The notes beneath the pieces were generated by a model, which searched no databases, was not told the DNA's origin, and worked only from the letters and a program-made list of their open reading frames with translations. DNA of 64,000 nt from Pisolithus tinctorius (Eukaryota > Basidiomycota > Agaricomycetes > Boletales > Pisolithaceae), in assembly GCA_024663395.1 (NCBI GenBank), contig JANFAH010000003.1:744001-808000 (forward strand). The letters are read 5' to 3'. This document shows, one piece after another, positions 32,731 through 43,181 of the stretch. Position numbers and translations under genes: made by a program. How positions within the stretch are numbered: position 1 is the first letter of the stretch; each line of letters begins with the position of its first letter.

Positions 32731-32841
32731 CTCCCCCTCAATTGGAACAAAGTCCAAGTGCAGATGCGAAGTGTTTTGCCTTGATGCTTGGTAAGGGTTT
32801 GGTAAGGGTATCAGTGACCATGTCATCAGTAGGACAATAAA

Positions 32842-34213
32842 TTAAACAAAAGGAGTGGTTTTCCACAGCAAAACAAATGAAATGGTATTGTATATTGATG
32901 TGCTTGGTGCCAGTGTGGTAGTTGCCATCCTTGGTGAGTGTGATGGCAGATTGACTGTTGGAATATAATGGAATGGGGTATTTAAGTGGTCAGAAAACTT
33001 CCCCAATGAGTCATTGAAGCCACAAGCCCTCCCTGGCTGCATGAGTTGCTGTGATGTACTCTGCTTCAGCAGTCAAGAGTGTTACGAGTTCTTGTTTCTG
33101 TGAAGCCCAACTAATAGCTTTTCCATCCAGTAGATATGCATATCCACTGATAGCCCATTGATGCTCCTGCAAAGCTCCATCTGCATCAGTATAGCCCTCG
33201 AGGCCTTGTTCTGTATTTCCAAATGTCAAAGTGAGTGCTTTTGTGCCTGCAATATACCTGTAGATTTGTTTTACAGCTTCCCAGTGAGTCATGTTGGGTG
33301 CATTGTTGAACTGCACAACTGTGGAGACAGCAAATGTGATGTCTGGGTGCATTCCAACAGCGAGGTGCATGAGGGAGCCTACAGTGGCATGGTAGGGTAC
33401 ATTTTTCATGCATGCAGCTTCTTCAGCTGGCTGCAGAATTTCTCTGCAAGAGAGTTTTATTCCAGGGTCCATTGGAATTGTGGCAGGTTTGCAGTCAGCA
33501 AGGTTGTATTTTGTCAGAATGGCCTTGATGTAGGACTGCTGTGACAGGGATATGGCATGGGCTTCTCTATTCTGCATCACCTTCATTCCAAGTAGCCAAC
33601 TGATGGGCCCTAGGTCAGAGATTTTAAAACAAGTGCTGATTTCTTCTTTGAACAAGTGGATTAGTGGTGGGGAACTGCCTGTTACAGTGCAGTCATTGAT
33701 GTGGCTGGCAAGGATGAGGATTTCTGGTCCTATGCAACCATAGAATACTCCCCAGTCTGTGTGTGCCCTGGTAAGTCCAAGATCTGCTAGGGTAGCACAT
33801 AGCTTCTGGTACCACTGAAGTGCACCTTGTTTCGAGCCATATAATGTGATGTTTAGCTTCCCAACTGGATGGGAAAAATTCTGCCCTACAGTGTAGCCCT
33901 CAGGGAGCTCCATATAGATGTCTTCACCATCTCTGAGTTTGCCATTTAGGAATGCTGAGTGAAAATTGAAGATGTCAATGGCCCAGTCATTGCATGCAGC
34001 AATTGCAAGTATTGTGCAAAGTGATGCCAGCCTTGCAATGGGAGCATAGGTTTCATCATAGTCGATGCCCTGTATCTGAGAGTAGCCCTTAGCAACTAGG
34101 CAGGCCTTGTACTTCTCAATCTCTCCAGCATTGTTGTATTTGATCTTGAAGACCCATTTACATCCTACAACATTTGCACCCTTGGGGCACTCAATGACAT
34201 CCCAGGTATGCAC
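32842..34213 (-). pseudogene. copia pol: reverse transcriptase and RNase H relic
   Basis: The main frame (34213-33011) is 400 residues long. It has GCKWVFKIKYNNAGEIEKYK, AKGYSQIQGIDYDETYAPIA, DIFNFHSAFLNGKL and YGSKQGALQWYQKL. The RT catalytic box reads ASHINDCTVTG where the family has a Y/H-V-D-D box. One of the two metal-binding Asp is thus lost and polymerase activity is not expected. The RNase H part has EGYTDADGA, ISGYAYLLDGKAISWASQKQ and LLTAEAEYIAAT-like sequence ending GLWLQ. The frame continues past a stop to about 32842. This enzyme would copy element RNA into DNA. Confidence 0.92.
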
Positions 34214-34239
34214 TTCCTCTAGGCTCTGTAATTATGCAT

Positions 34240-36123
34240 TTATGGCATTTTGCCACTTTGGCCAGTCAGCTCAGGATTTTGCCTCATGTACTGTTGATGG
34301 GTCCAGCCCTTCAGCTTCAGCCATCCCTGCCACCATAGCATACACAATGTTAGTGTCATCTTCATTGGCAGCCAGTTCTTCATCAAATACATAGGTAGCA
34401 TTTTCCTGGGATTTTGGGCTGTTTGGGTTGCTATCACTCTCTTGGAGTTCTTTTATGAAGTCGAGAGGGACACATCCATCATGAGTGCCTTCCCCTGCAT
34501 GTAGGCGCCTCATATAGTCTGATTTGAAGTGCTAGTGGAACAGTGAGGTGGAGGTGGAGGTGTTTCGAAATTCTCTCCAAGTGGGTCCAAAATGGGTCTC
34601 AGGATTTCCAAAGTTGCTTTAGTGGGTCACTTGACTATCTGCAAGGCCTTGGAATTTCCTTGTGAAGCATCAGAATTCCCCTGCTCCCCCTCAAGCAGCA
34701 CACCATGTGGTACAGACACATCCCAGTGCTTGAAAATGACACTTCATTCAATTCCAATTGCATGTGTGTCAGGCCAGTAGATGCAGTGGCCATCACTCTC
34801 AGGATCAAAACCTACCCAGTGTCCATCTCAGGCTCACATTTCTAGCTTGGAGCCAGAGGTATCATGGACCTTGACATGACATCCCCAGACTGGGATTTTT
34901 GAGAGGTTGGGTGGTCTTTTGTAGAGCATTTCATAGGGAGTCTTGGTGCCTAGATGGCGAGTCGACAAGTGGTTTTTGAGCCAAGTTGCATGCATGATGG
35001 CCTCCCCCCAGAGGTTCATGGGTAGGCCACTGGTGTGAATCATTGCACATACACACTCAATGAGTGTTCTGTTGAGTCATTCTGCAACTCCATTGTGTTC
35101 AGGGGTATCATGGACAGTTATGCATCATTCTGTGTCTTGGGATTTCAGATAATCTGAAAATTCCACACTAAGATATTCTCCCCCACAATCTGAGCCAAGT
35201 TGCTTGACTTTGGTGTTGAATTGTGTGTTCAGCCATGCTTCATAGGCTTTGTACAATGTGAAGGTCTTGGCTTTCATCTTCTGGAGGTACAGCTTGGTGT
35301 AGCAGGTGTGGTCATCCACGAATGATACATAGTACTGACTGTGGCCAGGGGTTTGGACCAGAGAAGGTCCCCAGAGATCTGTGTGGACCTCATCACCTAG
35401 GTGTTCACAGTGGGGTGGGTTGCACTCCTTCCCAATGGGCTTCCAAGTTGCTTTGGCATATTCGCATGAATTGCATGCACCCATGGTGGAATGTGCTTCA
35501 TCCAGCTTAATTCTGGTGATTGTGCCATCCTTGAGCATGCACCAGATGGCTTTGGGAGCAATGTTACCAAGCCTGATGTGTATCTCCTCCATGGTTAAGG
35601 ATTCCATGGCCTTAGCTAGGCCTGCGAAGGCACAATGAGCTTGTTTGAGGCAGTAGAGGCCTTTCTTCATTGGAATTTCAGCTACTTTCTTTTTCCAAGC
35701 ATTGAAAATTTGACAATGCTTGTCTCAGAATAATGCCACATACCCAGTGACATCAAGTTTGCTAACAGAAACAAGCATAATTCCCATCTTGGGAGCATAG
35801 AGCACATCCTTGAGTCAAATATGGGTTTGCCCAGTGCTGTTTGGGAGTGAGATTGTGAGATTGCCTTTCCCAATGGCATGGAAGGTGTGATTGTTGGCAG
35901 TGGTAATAGGTTTGGGAATAATTGGCTTATAGTCAAGGAATTTACTGCAGTAGGAGGACATATGACATGAAGCACCTGAGTTGAACAGGATGGTCTCCTC
36001 TGCAGAACTTAGGCTTTCACCTGCAAGCAGGGCATGATCAAAGGTGTTTGTGTATGCATCTTCTTCATCAATATGATGTCCTGAGGGTCCAGAATTCCTT
36101 CCTCTGCAATTTCTGTGAACCAA
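34240..36123 (-). pseudogene. copia pol: protease and integrase relic
   Basis: The protease motif reads ILFNSGASCHMSS near 35980 (36123-35815 frame). The family has DSGA, so the catalytic Asp has become Asn. The integrase zinc region (35670-35125 frame) reads IHIRLGNIAPKA then CNSCEYAK, with the second His of the usual HRRLGH replaced by Asn. The core shows DLWGPS, DDHTCYTKLYL and GSDCGGEYLS. NGVAE, with the third acidic residue, follows a TGA near 35130. Further frames to 34240 hold the C-terminal integrase linker with many stops. The integrase would insert the cDNA, making the 5-bp CCTTC duplication seen here. Confidence 0.9.
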
Positions 36124-37088
36124 TCATCATCCTGTGGGTGTGCTAGCCAGATTCCATTGGGTTTGGAGTCAGCACTGGTCTGTGCACTTGAGCTGGCTGT
36201 TGCACTGGCTGCAGTGGCCACTTTTCCAGAGCCTTTCTCCTTCTTTTTCCCTTTGCCCTTGTTCTGGAACCACTTGGGCACTTGCCCAGCTTTTCCACCA
36301 CCCTCTTCCCAGCATTGGTCTCTGCCATGACCTTTCTTTCCACAATTTGCACAAGTAGACTTCTTTCCATCCTTTGCTGAGTAAGCTGCATCTTTGGAAT
36401 TTCTGGAGTTTCCATAGTTGCCTCTCTTCATCCACATTTGGCACCTATCATATTTGTCAGAAATTACTTTGATTATAAAGTCCGGAGATAGGTCCTCTTG
36501 CATGACTAGGGCCAAAGATGTCATAGCTGCAAGGTTGGAGTCATATGAAGCAGGAAGTGAACTGAGAATGATGGCTGTGAAGTCATCATCTGTGATAGAC
36601 TGTCCAAGCATGGCAAGTTGTTCAGACAGTGTGCACATCTTGTCAAAGTGAGCATGGACATTGCCTTTTTCTGAACAGCAAGATTCTTGGAGTTTTCTCT
36701 GAAGATTGATTGTGATGACACAAGAGCAGTTTTGGAAAAGGTCAGTGAGGACACCCCACACACTCTTCACAGTCTCTTCCTTCAGGACTTGAAGGAATAG
36801 GGATTCCAGGAGTGACACAGTGATCACTTGCTTGACGTATCCATCATCCTTTGCCCATTGCCAAAGTTTTTCTGGGTATTCACTGACAAGTTTTTGCTCT
36901 GTGGCTGTGGGCTTCCAGGAGGAGTCTTTCCCTGCTGAAGGGTCCTCTGGTTTCACATCCAAGCCAGTCAGGTGTCCAATCAGCCCTTTTGAACTGACAG
37001 CCCATTCAACCTGAGCCTTGTAATATAGCCAGTTGCTTCCATCTGCATTTAGGGTTGGGACTTGTAAGGAATGATTGTCTTTTGCCAT
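36009..37088 (-). CDS. copia gag polyprotein segment
   Basis: A 359-residue open frame starts MAKDNHSLQVPTLNADGSNW, 65 bp inside the 5' LTR. It has the UBN2-type copia gag pattern: LKEETVKSVWGVLTDLFQN, KLQESCCSEKGNVHAHFDKM, LSEQLAMLGQSITDDDFTAI, LSSLPASYDSNLAAM. A CCHC knuckle follows (CANCGKKGHGRDQC, near 36325-36366), then a Lys-rich tail. It forms the particle and binds RNA. The frame ends at a TAA where the protease frame (36123) begins in another register. This gag is the only long undamaged frame of the element. Confidence 0.9.
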   Translation of the reverse strand: MAKDNHSLQVPTLNADGSNWLYYKAQVEWAVSSKGLIGHLTGLDVKPEDPSAGKDSSWKPTATEQKLVSEYPEKLWQWAKDDGYVKQVITVSLLESLFLQVLKEETVKSVWGVLTDLFQNCSCVITINLQRKLQESCCSEKGNVHAHFDKMCTLSEQLAMLGQSITDDDFTAIILSSLPASYDSNLAAMTSLALVMQEDLSPDFIIKVISDKYDRCQMWMKRGNYGNSRNSKDAAYSAKDGKKSTCANCGKKGHGRDQCWEEGGGKAGQVPKWFQNKGKGKKKEKGSGKVATAASATASSSAQTSADSKPNGIWLAHPQDDDWFTEIAEEGILDPQDIILMKKMHTQTPLIMPCLQVKA

Positions 37089-37137
37089 AGTGGGTAGTGT
37101 TGCTGTGTAATAACTCTTTTGGAATTAGAGTGCGAGA

Positions 37138-37152
37138 GCAGGGCTCATAACC
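37138..37152 (-). promoter_or_regulatory. copia primer-binding site matching initiator tRNA-Met anticodon arm
   Basis: Immediately after the 5' LTR, in element direction, comes GGTTATGAGCCCTG. On the plus strand this is GGGCTCATAACC, the anticodon-arm sequence of eukaryotic initiator tRNA-Met with its CAU anticodon. Several copia-group elements prime with a cleaved half of this tRNA. It is therefore a primer site and not a tRNA gene. Confidence 0.8.
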
Positions 37153-37444
37153 TAATGAAGTTATGAGAATCTCAGTGTACAAAGTAGTCACTATATTGGC
37201 ACCTAACGAAGTTATGAGTATCTACACTATGTCAGTACCAAGTAAATGAATGTAAGTATAGGTATGCTCACCTCAGTGTACAAAGTAGTCACTGAGGTGG
37301 AAAAGAATGGTGTGGAAAATTTATAGTACTGTAATTAGTAAGCATAGTGACATTGGAATTTAATTCCAAGAGTTGGGGAGAAACTCTGAGCCCTCTGGGC
37401 GAAACTCCAAGAGGCTACTGTAACTCTGGAATGCATTCTCAACA
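37153..37444 (-). repeat. copia 5' LTR
   Basis: 292 bp, same ends as the 3' LTR. It carries an extra segment of about 21 bp (CCCTCTGGGCGAAACTCCAAG region, near 37391), a local duplication of the GAAACTC unit. The duplicated LTR blocks around CTAATGAAGTTATGAG are present as in the partner. Confidence 0.92.
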
Positions 37445-37449
37445 CCTTC

Positions 37450-37609
37450 ATCAACAACCATACCATGGCTGGGGATGAGGGTTTTGAGGAGGATGTGGAT
37501 GCTTTAGGGGAGGATAATGATGAGGTTAACCCAGGACATGCAGCTAGTCATGGGAACACTCAAGGATCCACTGTGGGAAAGTCCTCAGGAAATTCCATGT
37601 AGGGAGTGC
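37450..37609 (+). pseudogene. unrecognised coding relic, second part (3' of the copia insertion)
   Basis: Continues the frame of 32290-32454 after removal of the copia element and one CCTTC: INNHTMAGDEGFEEDVDALG, then acidic and Ser/Gly-rich residues, then TAG. A purine tract (GGAGGGGGGAA, 37649-37659) follows 40 bp later. That places it at the 3' end of an LTR element interior. Confidence 0.45.
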
Positions 37610-37659
37610 ACCACCACACAAATGACTGGAGAGGGTACTTTGTACCCTGGAGGGGGGAA

Positions 37660-38042
37660 TGTAGGGTTTTGGACTGACAGTTGACAGTATGTTCTCAAGA
37701 GATGTTCATTCACATGACAGATCCAATTTGTTTCTCATTTATCCTCTCTGATTTACCTATCCTGTTTATCTGCATTGACATTTCATGCCTGTCTGCTACA
37801 GTATAAATGTACCACATAGAGTAATAGGGACTTCCTTCCCTACACCACATCAGTAAATCACTTTTGCTGGCCAGAGCTGTCCAGAGCTGTCCAGCACTGG
37901 ACAGATTCCCTAGAACTGCCAGCTCATGAAGTGGTTTACTGATGCAATATGGACCATAATGTCTGGATAATCACGTAGCATGTCTTGAGGAAAGTCTCTT
38001 GTGTCTACATCACAAGTGTTACTACTTTGCCTTGGAGTCACA
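37660..38042 (+). repeat. putative LTR of another family
   Basis: TGTAGGGTTTTGG directly follows the purine tract GGAGGGGGGAA. A TATA-like GTATAAATG is near 37800, and TCACA ends near 38042. It is followed by GCCTGGCACCTTTGGC, which could be a primer site. No partner LTR is in the window, so the borders are tentative. The right part keeps CpG. Confidence 0.45.
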
Positions 38043-38311
38043 GCCTGGCACCTTTGGCCCAGCAAAATCTCAGGGGACGAAACAAATTTCAGACCTGGAC
38101 CAGGATGGTCGAAGTTGTGGAGTAACTCATTAGATGCAAATTATACATATATACATGGATTCTAACATCAAATCAACTTCACAATTCGCATGCAGTCTTC
38201 GTGATGAGTGCAGGGATTTGTGAGGGATACAAGCTCCTGTGTACACACAAAGGCAAAGGCATGGCACATGTCGGTACTAGCCAGACTAGATACTGTACAA
38301 CATGATATCTC
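38043..38311. other. no gene recognised; left flank of the Harbinger element
   Basis: AT-rich sequence that retains some CpG sites. No coding region is supported. With 43182 onward it is the pre-insertion target of the Harbinger element. Confidence 0.4.
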
Positions 38312-38439
38312 TTAGAGCTTGTATGGAAAGTGCAGTTCAGTTGCAGTTCACAAACTTGCCAGATTATTCTTGTTTGATGGGTGGTGCACAAATTCAGCCT
38401 AAGGTCCAGCAGTATGTCAGAGATTGAACCCCTCCAGAG

Positions 38440-39660
38440 ATGCTGCCTAATCATCCTGATGTGCACCAAGCTCTACTGCAGCATATTTTGACTGCCCTCC
38501 AGATGCTCCTGGTCTTGTTGGCTGAACTAGTTGGCTCCAGTGTTCACAGAGAGCCAATACTATACCACACATCCAAACTCTCCAGAGATATGTGGGATCA
38601 AGAACTCCTGACTGGTCACCCTGATCATATCTGTGGTGAACTTGGTATGTGCAAGGAGGTTTTCATTTAGCTCATAGAGGAGCTGCAGGAGATTGATCAC
38701 AGCAACTCAAAATTTGTTACTCTGGAAGAACAGCTCACAATTTTCCTGTACACATGTGTGACTGGCCTGATGGTCAGGCATGTTGGCAAGCAATTTCAGC
38801 AGTCAAATGACACAATATCTTGGTGAGTTCAATACAAAATATGTGTGACAAATCAGATATTCATATGTGTTTACAGGTACTTCAAGAAATTGCTCTTCAT
38901 ATTTTCAGAACTGCCCTTTTATATCACCTATGTCCAGTTTCTGACCAGTGAGGCCATCCATCCAAAGATCCGATGCAACCCCAAATTTTGGCTGTACTTT
39001 CAGAATGCGATCGGTGCAATAGATGGCTGTCACATTCCTGTATCCCCCCCTTCAATTATACATTCCAATTATTGCAACCACAAAGGATTCCTCTCACAAA
39101 ATGGCCTGTTCATCTGCGATTTCAGTCTGAGGTTTGTTTATATGCTGACAGGGTGGGAAGGATCTGCAATGGATGCCCATATCTACGGTGATGCAACATC
39201 AACTGACCTCCACATTCCAAATGGAAAATATCTGCTCACTGATGCCGGCTACCCCTCACATCAAGAGTTGCTAGTCCCCTACTGGGGCATCTGGTAGCAT
39301 CTTGTGGAATGGGGCCATGCTAACATGTGGTTTTTTTTTGTCTTGCTCACCATTATATTTATTTATTTATTCCCTCTCAGACCAGCAAATAAAGAAGAAT
39401 TGTTCAACTTGTGGCACATGTCAGCACAAAATGTCATAGAACAAATCTTCAGCATCCTAAAGCATCACTTTTGAATACTCCTCCTGGTGCCAGAATACGA
39501 CATTGATATACAAGCACAGATCCCCACCACACTCTGTGCCATTCACAATTTTATTCATACACATGGTGAGAGCGAGGGCACAAGCAATGTTTCTCTTGAT
39601 GAAGATGAAGAGGGCGAGCAGCAGCCAGGTGCACTGTCACACACCAAAGGTGTTTGGTGA
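38440..39660 (+). pseudogene. Harbinger DDE transposase relic
   Basis: Frames from 38440 give an N-terminal helical region, then (after a TAG at 38668) EEQLTIFLYTCVTGLMVRHV. A 54-bp intron (38823-38876, GTGAGT...TTACAG) joins the codon before WYFKKL. The catalytic domain has FQNAIGAIDGCHIPV (first Asp, near 39010), NYCNHKGFLSQNGLFICDF, GWEGSAMDAHIYGDA (second Asp) and YLLTDAGYP. A second intron likely ends at TCTCAG (39380), followed by PANKEELFNLWH and NVIEQIFSILK with the catalytic Glu. All three acidic residues are therefore present. The stop at 38668, a TAG at 39297 (which may fall in the intron) and a TGA at 39473 break it. Confidence 0.88.
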
Positions 39661-41416
39661 GGTGGACATGGATGCAGCTGATGAATGGAGATGAAGACCA
39701 TAGCCCTCATGCAAAGAAGGACAGCCAGAAATGTCAGCAGTCATCCCTCACACAAGAATGAGTTGTCAATGCCAAAGAAAAAAGAAGGAAGCGAGTTAAG
39801 TGCCAACAAAAATTCTTAAGCGCCCATGTACAGTATTCCAGTTTTCGGCATATCTCCACCAGTTTTGCAGATACTGACACCATTCCCACACTCACTTATA
39901 GTGCTCAGCCACGCAATCCTACCTTCCAAAATTGGAAAGGATTTGCACACTCCACACATTTCTACAGCACTCCCTCCAAAAGATGCTCATTTCACTAAAT
40001 CTTCTGATATGGCCACCTCCACATCAATCATTTTGCTTGTCCCCTTTGCTAGGGACCATGGCTACATATATCTACCAGGAGTTCCCACCAGCTTCCATCC
40101 TGAAGCATCCCAGTACATCCCATCCTCATCTGCCCCCTCTCAGCCCATCCAGCTTGGACAGCATGTGCTTTTTGTCAGTATGACCTCTAGGAGGATGTTC
40201 TTTGGTTGCCTCAGGTCTGTCATTCACTTGGAAAGGTCTTATGTGGTCATTTCAGTCTCTCCAGTCCAAGAAGCATATGGATCCTTCCTCCCTGCTCCCT
40301 GCAACATCTTCATACCAGTCTTGTCCATCATTCTTCCAAAATTGCAACAGCTACAGTATAATCTACTGTTCTCCACTCTCCCTGATCACATCCATGATGA
40401 GTATGATGCACATCTTGCCTCTTCATTGCAAGATACAGCAGAAGATGCTCCCCCTTCATCCTCTCTTCCAACAGAGCCTCATTCATGAAGTTTTTACTTG
40501 CTTCACTGAGAGGACAGTAAGGGGGGGAAAGTTGCGATCCCCTATGCTCCTGTCACCCCACAGACCCCCAAAGCTTGACCCCTGTTGACATCTGACTCAC
40601 CCTGTCTGCTTTTGGATGTACTATATCAGCATCAGATCAGCACTTCCTCTCTGTCATCCCACTTTGGCCTAGAGGCAGTCTCTTCAAGATGTGACATGCA
40701 CAGCCTCCCCCTAATGCAATTCCAGTGTGCTTTCCCAGTTCCTGACATTATTTGACTCATGCTTTGACATTCTGACTGTCTTTGACTCACCTATTGCCAA
40801 TACTTACCAATCTTTTGACCTTGCTTACTGATTCTTCACTTTTTGGCTTACTTATCCTTACCAATGCTCACCAATGCTTTCTAAGACGATTACCCACCGC
40901 TTACATCCCTTACTCATCAGTTACCAATCACTTACCAATCATTTGCACCTTGTTTTCCATAGGCAACACCCCTGTACTGTGTATAAATCACTGTACTTAG
41001 ATAGCTGAAAAAGAAGATGTCAGAGAGCCCCTCTTATCATTCAGCAGCTTTGATAGTTGAGACTTTATTAAGGGACTAACTATCATCTACTTCACTTATT
41101 ATCATATATCATCAATCTACTTCGCTCCAAGCCCTTCCTGAGCTCAGTGCAGCCTAGGACATTGAATTAAGTTGTCATCCATCCTTCTGTAGGCTGACAG
41201 CAGTCTACCCCATCACAATCTATTGCATTCTTGCTCCCTCTTTGTCAGGAGCACCCCCAACCCTCAGCACTTGTCTTTGAGTGTTGTAGCTTGCAAAAAC
41301 CCTCCCAAAGAACAGGTTCCACCATCTAGGTACCACATAGGCACACCACCACTTGCTCTCATTGTCTTTTGTGTTGGTTTTGTTTGGTTTCCACCACTGA
41401 ACCACACTTTGACTCA
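39635..41416 (+). mobile_element. module C copy 4, inserted in the Harbinger element
   Basis: Starts TGTCACACACCAAAGGTGTT and ends TTTGACTCACA. It is very close to copy 1 throughout, including the tail. The flanking 4-mers are GCAC (left) and GCAT (right), one transition apart. It contains the 220-codon ORF at 39826-40488 and a TATA-like GTATAAATC near 40981. Confidence 0.75.
39826..40488 (+). CDS. module C ORF (copy 4)
   Basis: 220 residues, colinear with copy 1 and of identical length, so the frame is preserved over two separate insertions. Core: LVPFARDHGYIYLPGVPTSF, QLGQHVLFVSMTSRRMFFG, SYVVISVSPVQEAYGSFLP, LPDHIHDEYDAHLASSLQD, then a Ser/Pro-rich end. A short frame just upstream (39692-39820) begins MKTIALMQRRTARNV and has KKKEGSEL. 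The same peptide occurs before copy 1. It could be a first exon, but no clear splice pair was found. Family and function are not recognised. Confidence 0.55.
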   Translation: MYSIPVFGISPPVLQILTPFPHSLIVLSHAILPSKIGKDLHTPHISTALPPKDAHFTKSSDMATSTSIILLVPFARDHGYIYLPGVPTSFHPEASQYIPSSSAPSQPIQLGQHVLFVSMTSRRMFFGCLRSVIHLERSYVVISVSPVQEAYGSFLPAPCNIFIPVLSIILPKLQQLQYNLLFSTLPDHIHDEYDAHLASSLQDTAEDAPPSSSLPTEPHS

Positions 41417-41439
41417 CAGCATGTACTAATCCCCAAGCC

Positions 41440-41750
41440 ATGGGAGGAACGAGGAGCTTAGAAGAAGACATATTCATGTGCAGGATGCGGGATGATATTG
41501 CAGCAGCCATGTGGGCCGATTATCAGCATATTTTGGTGGAGCGAGTGCAGAGTACCATGGACAGTGGATCAGATGCAGAATCCAACTTCTTTGAGGAAGA
41601 AGTCACTAGTTTGTTTCAGTTACACCCATCATGTACTAGCTTCTGATATCCAATCCGATCTTTGTTCAATGCACATGCTAGAGGGATGCCAACACATTCT
41701 TTGTTCAATGCACATGCTAGAGGAATGCCAACACATCTGACATTATTCAT
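41440..41750 (+). pseudogene. short coding relic inside the Harbinger element
   Basis: The frame 41440-41646 reads MGGTRSLEEDIFMCRMRDDI and contains AAAMWADYQHILVERVQSTM and an acidic stretch. It is followed by a short tandem duplication of about 45 bp (TTTGTTCAATGCACATGCTA, twice, about 41661-41735). It is unrecognised; an N-terminal fragment of a second transposase is possible. Confidence 0.3.
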
Positions 41751-41758
41751 TTCTGTAG

Positions 41759-42943
41759 CTAGATACACTGACTTGTGCTATACATACTACACAGTGGGGG
41801 GGGATTGCTAGCACCTTGGAAAAAGCTGTCATACATGTCTGATACATATGCATGATGGGATTGTTCATCAGGTAAAGCTATAAAAACAGCGGCAGGGTTA
41901 GATATACCAGAAAACTGGTGTGTCATAAATGCATGATGGTGGGGAGGAATCTCAGAATCTTTGTATAGCATTTGTGTAGCTGTCTGGACCACAATCAACA
42001 GATCCATGAAAGTCATTGCCAACTGGTCCCCCAGGCACTGGATTGTGTTGCCAATTGATATGACTGTGATGGTGTGAGAGCTGGAAGGTTGAGGCTTCAT
42101 CTTGCTGGAAGATTGAGCAGACGTTCAGCTGTGCTTACTACTATGAATGGATGAGATGGGAGTTGTTGGGGGATGCTGATTTGTTGAGAATAGGAGGGCA
42201 GGGGATGCCATTTCTGTGACATCAGTAGACATCATGGTGAATGAACACTTTCCAGCAAGTGTGGCAATGGAGGGGGGGATGGATGGGACAGAGGTGGTAC
42301 TATCAGTAGTCATCATAGGGTTGGGGGGGACAGAGAATGTAAAGCTACTATCAGTGGTTGTGGTGAGCATGGGGTTTAACACCCCAGGATGGAAAGCATG
42401 GGAGCCAGTTGCACCACCCTGTGGAAAAATATCCTCCATCATTGGAAGATACTGCCAGCCCTTGTTGTGGAAGGGCTTCATGGCCACATTTCACTGCAAT
42501 GTCTCAGTGAACCAATCATAGTTATCTGTAAGATCAAATACATACCTTCACACTGACAAATTTTGCCCATTTCTCTGCATCAGCTGCTCCACAGATATTC
42601 ACACCATTCTCATTGTCCCAATGTTTGCCAGATCTGCTGCGATAAGTCATGATTGCGTTGTATGTATGTTTAAGCTACATCCAGTGTTAACATAGCAATG
42701 TTAGAATAGATGAGGATGTACTGATCCCCATTTAATTGACACATTCTTTGAGTCCTTGATTTTGCTGGACCTGTGGAGCTTGTGAATGCTCTCTGCAGCT
42801 TTGGCATATGTCACTTGTTGGAAGTTGCCAGTGTCAGCCCACTCTGCATGATTTGTGTGCAGATAATTGACAAGGGCAGCAGCCTCTTCATCAGTCCACT
42901 TGGCATGCTTGGATTCTTCCTCTATTTCCCCCACTGTTTCCAT
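41759..42943 (-). pseudogene. Harbinger Myb/SANT-like partner protein relic
   Basis: Minus-strand frames from 42943 give HAKWTDEEAAALVNYLHTNH, a SANT/Myb-like helix-turn-helix start, then AKAAESIHKL. After breaks, the 42487-42125 frame reads MKPFHNKGWQYLPMMEDIFP, GGATGSHAFHPG and later LLFSTN. The 42100-41759 frame reads GDQLAMTFMDLL, ATQMLYKDSEIPPHH and IALPDEQSHHAYVSDMYDSF. These blocks follow the layout of Myb/SANT-domain proteins encoded by fungal Harbinger elements. Such a protein works with the transposase in end recognition. Several frameshifts inactivate it. Confidence 0.72.
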
Positions 42944-43181
42944 TAGTTCAACAATATTTGATCCTAAGACATCAAAAAGTTTGATTAGTACTTGCTGGAT
43001 GTGATTGCATCAAGTATCAGCAGAGGCAAGATAGCAAGGGAGAGACATGCTACCATCAGGAGGGAAACCAACATTTCAATCTCTGATGCTTTGGCCCAGA
43101 TTTTTCCACCACCCATCAAACAAGAACAATCCAACATGTTTGTGAACTGCAACTGAACTGCACTTTCTGGACAAGCTCTTA

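Larger units (their letters stand above)
32460..37444 (-). mobile_element. full-length Ty1/copia retrotransposon
   Basis: Two LTRs (32460-32730 and 37153-37444) bound the element. The 5-bp target duplication CCTTC is exact (32455-32459, 37445-37449). In element direction (minus) the order is 5' LTR, primer site, gag, protease, integrase, RT, RNase H, polypurine tract, 3' LTR. Integrase before RT defines Ty1/copia. It is 4985 bp long. Several stops and catalytic substitutions make it inactive. Confidence 0.95.
38315..43178. mobile_element. PIF/Harbinger DNA transposon, split by module C
   Basis: Terminal inverted repeats of about 70 bp (38315-38385 and 43105-43178) start GAGCTTGT and share GAAAGTGCAGTTCAGTTGCA. 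The 3-bp target duplication TTA is present on both sides (38312-38314, 43179-43181), as expected for this superfamily. It carries the two genes typical of Harbinger: a DDE transposase (plus strand) and a Myb/SANT protein (minus strand), here convergent. Module C copy 4 is inserted between them. It is 4864 bp in total, about 3.1 kb without module C. Confidence 0.9.

Noticed and set aside
37138..37152. Possible tRNA-Met gene
   Set aside because: Only the anticodon-arm sequence is present; no acceptor, D or T arms. Its position beside the LTR makes it a primer site.
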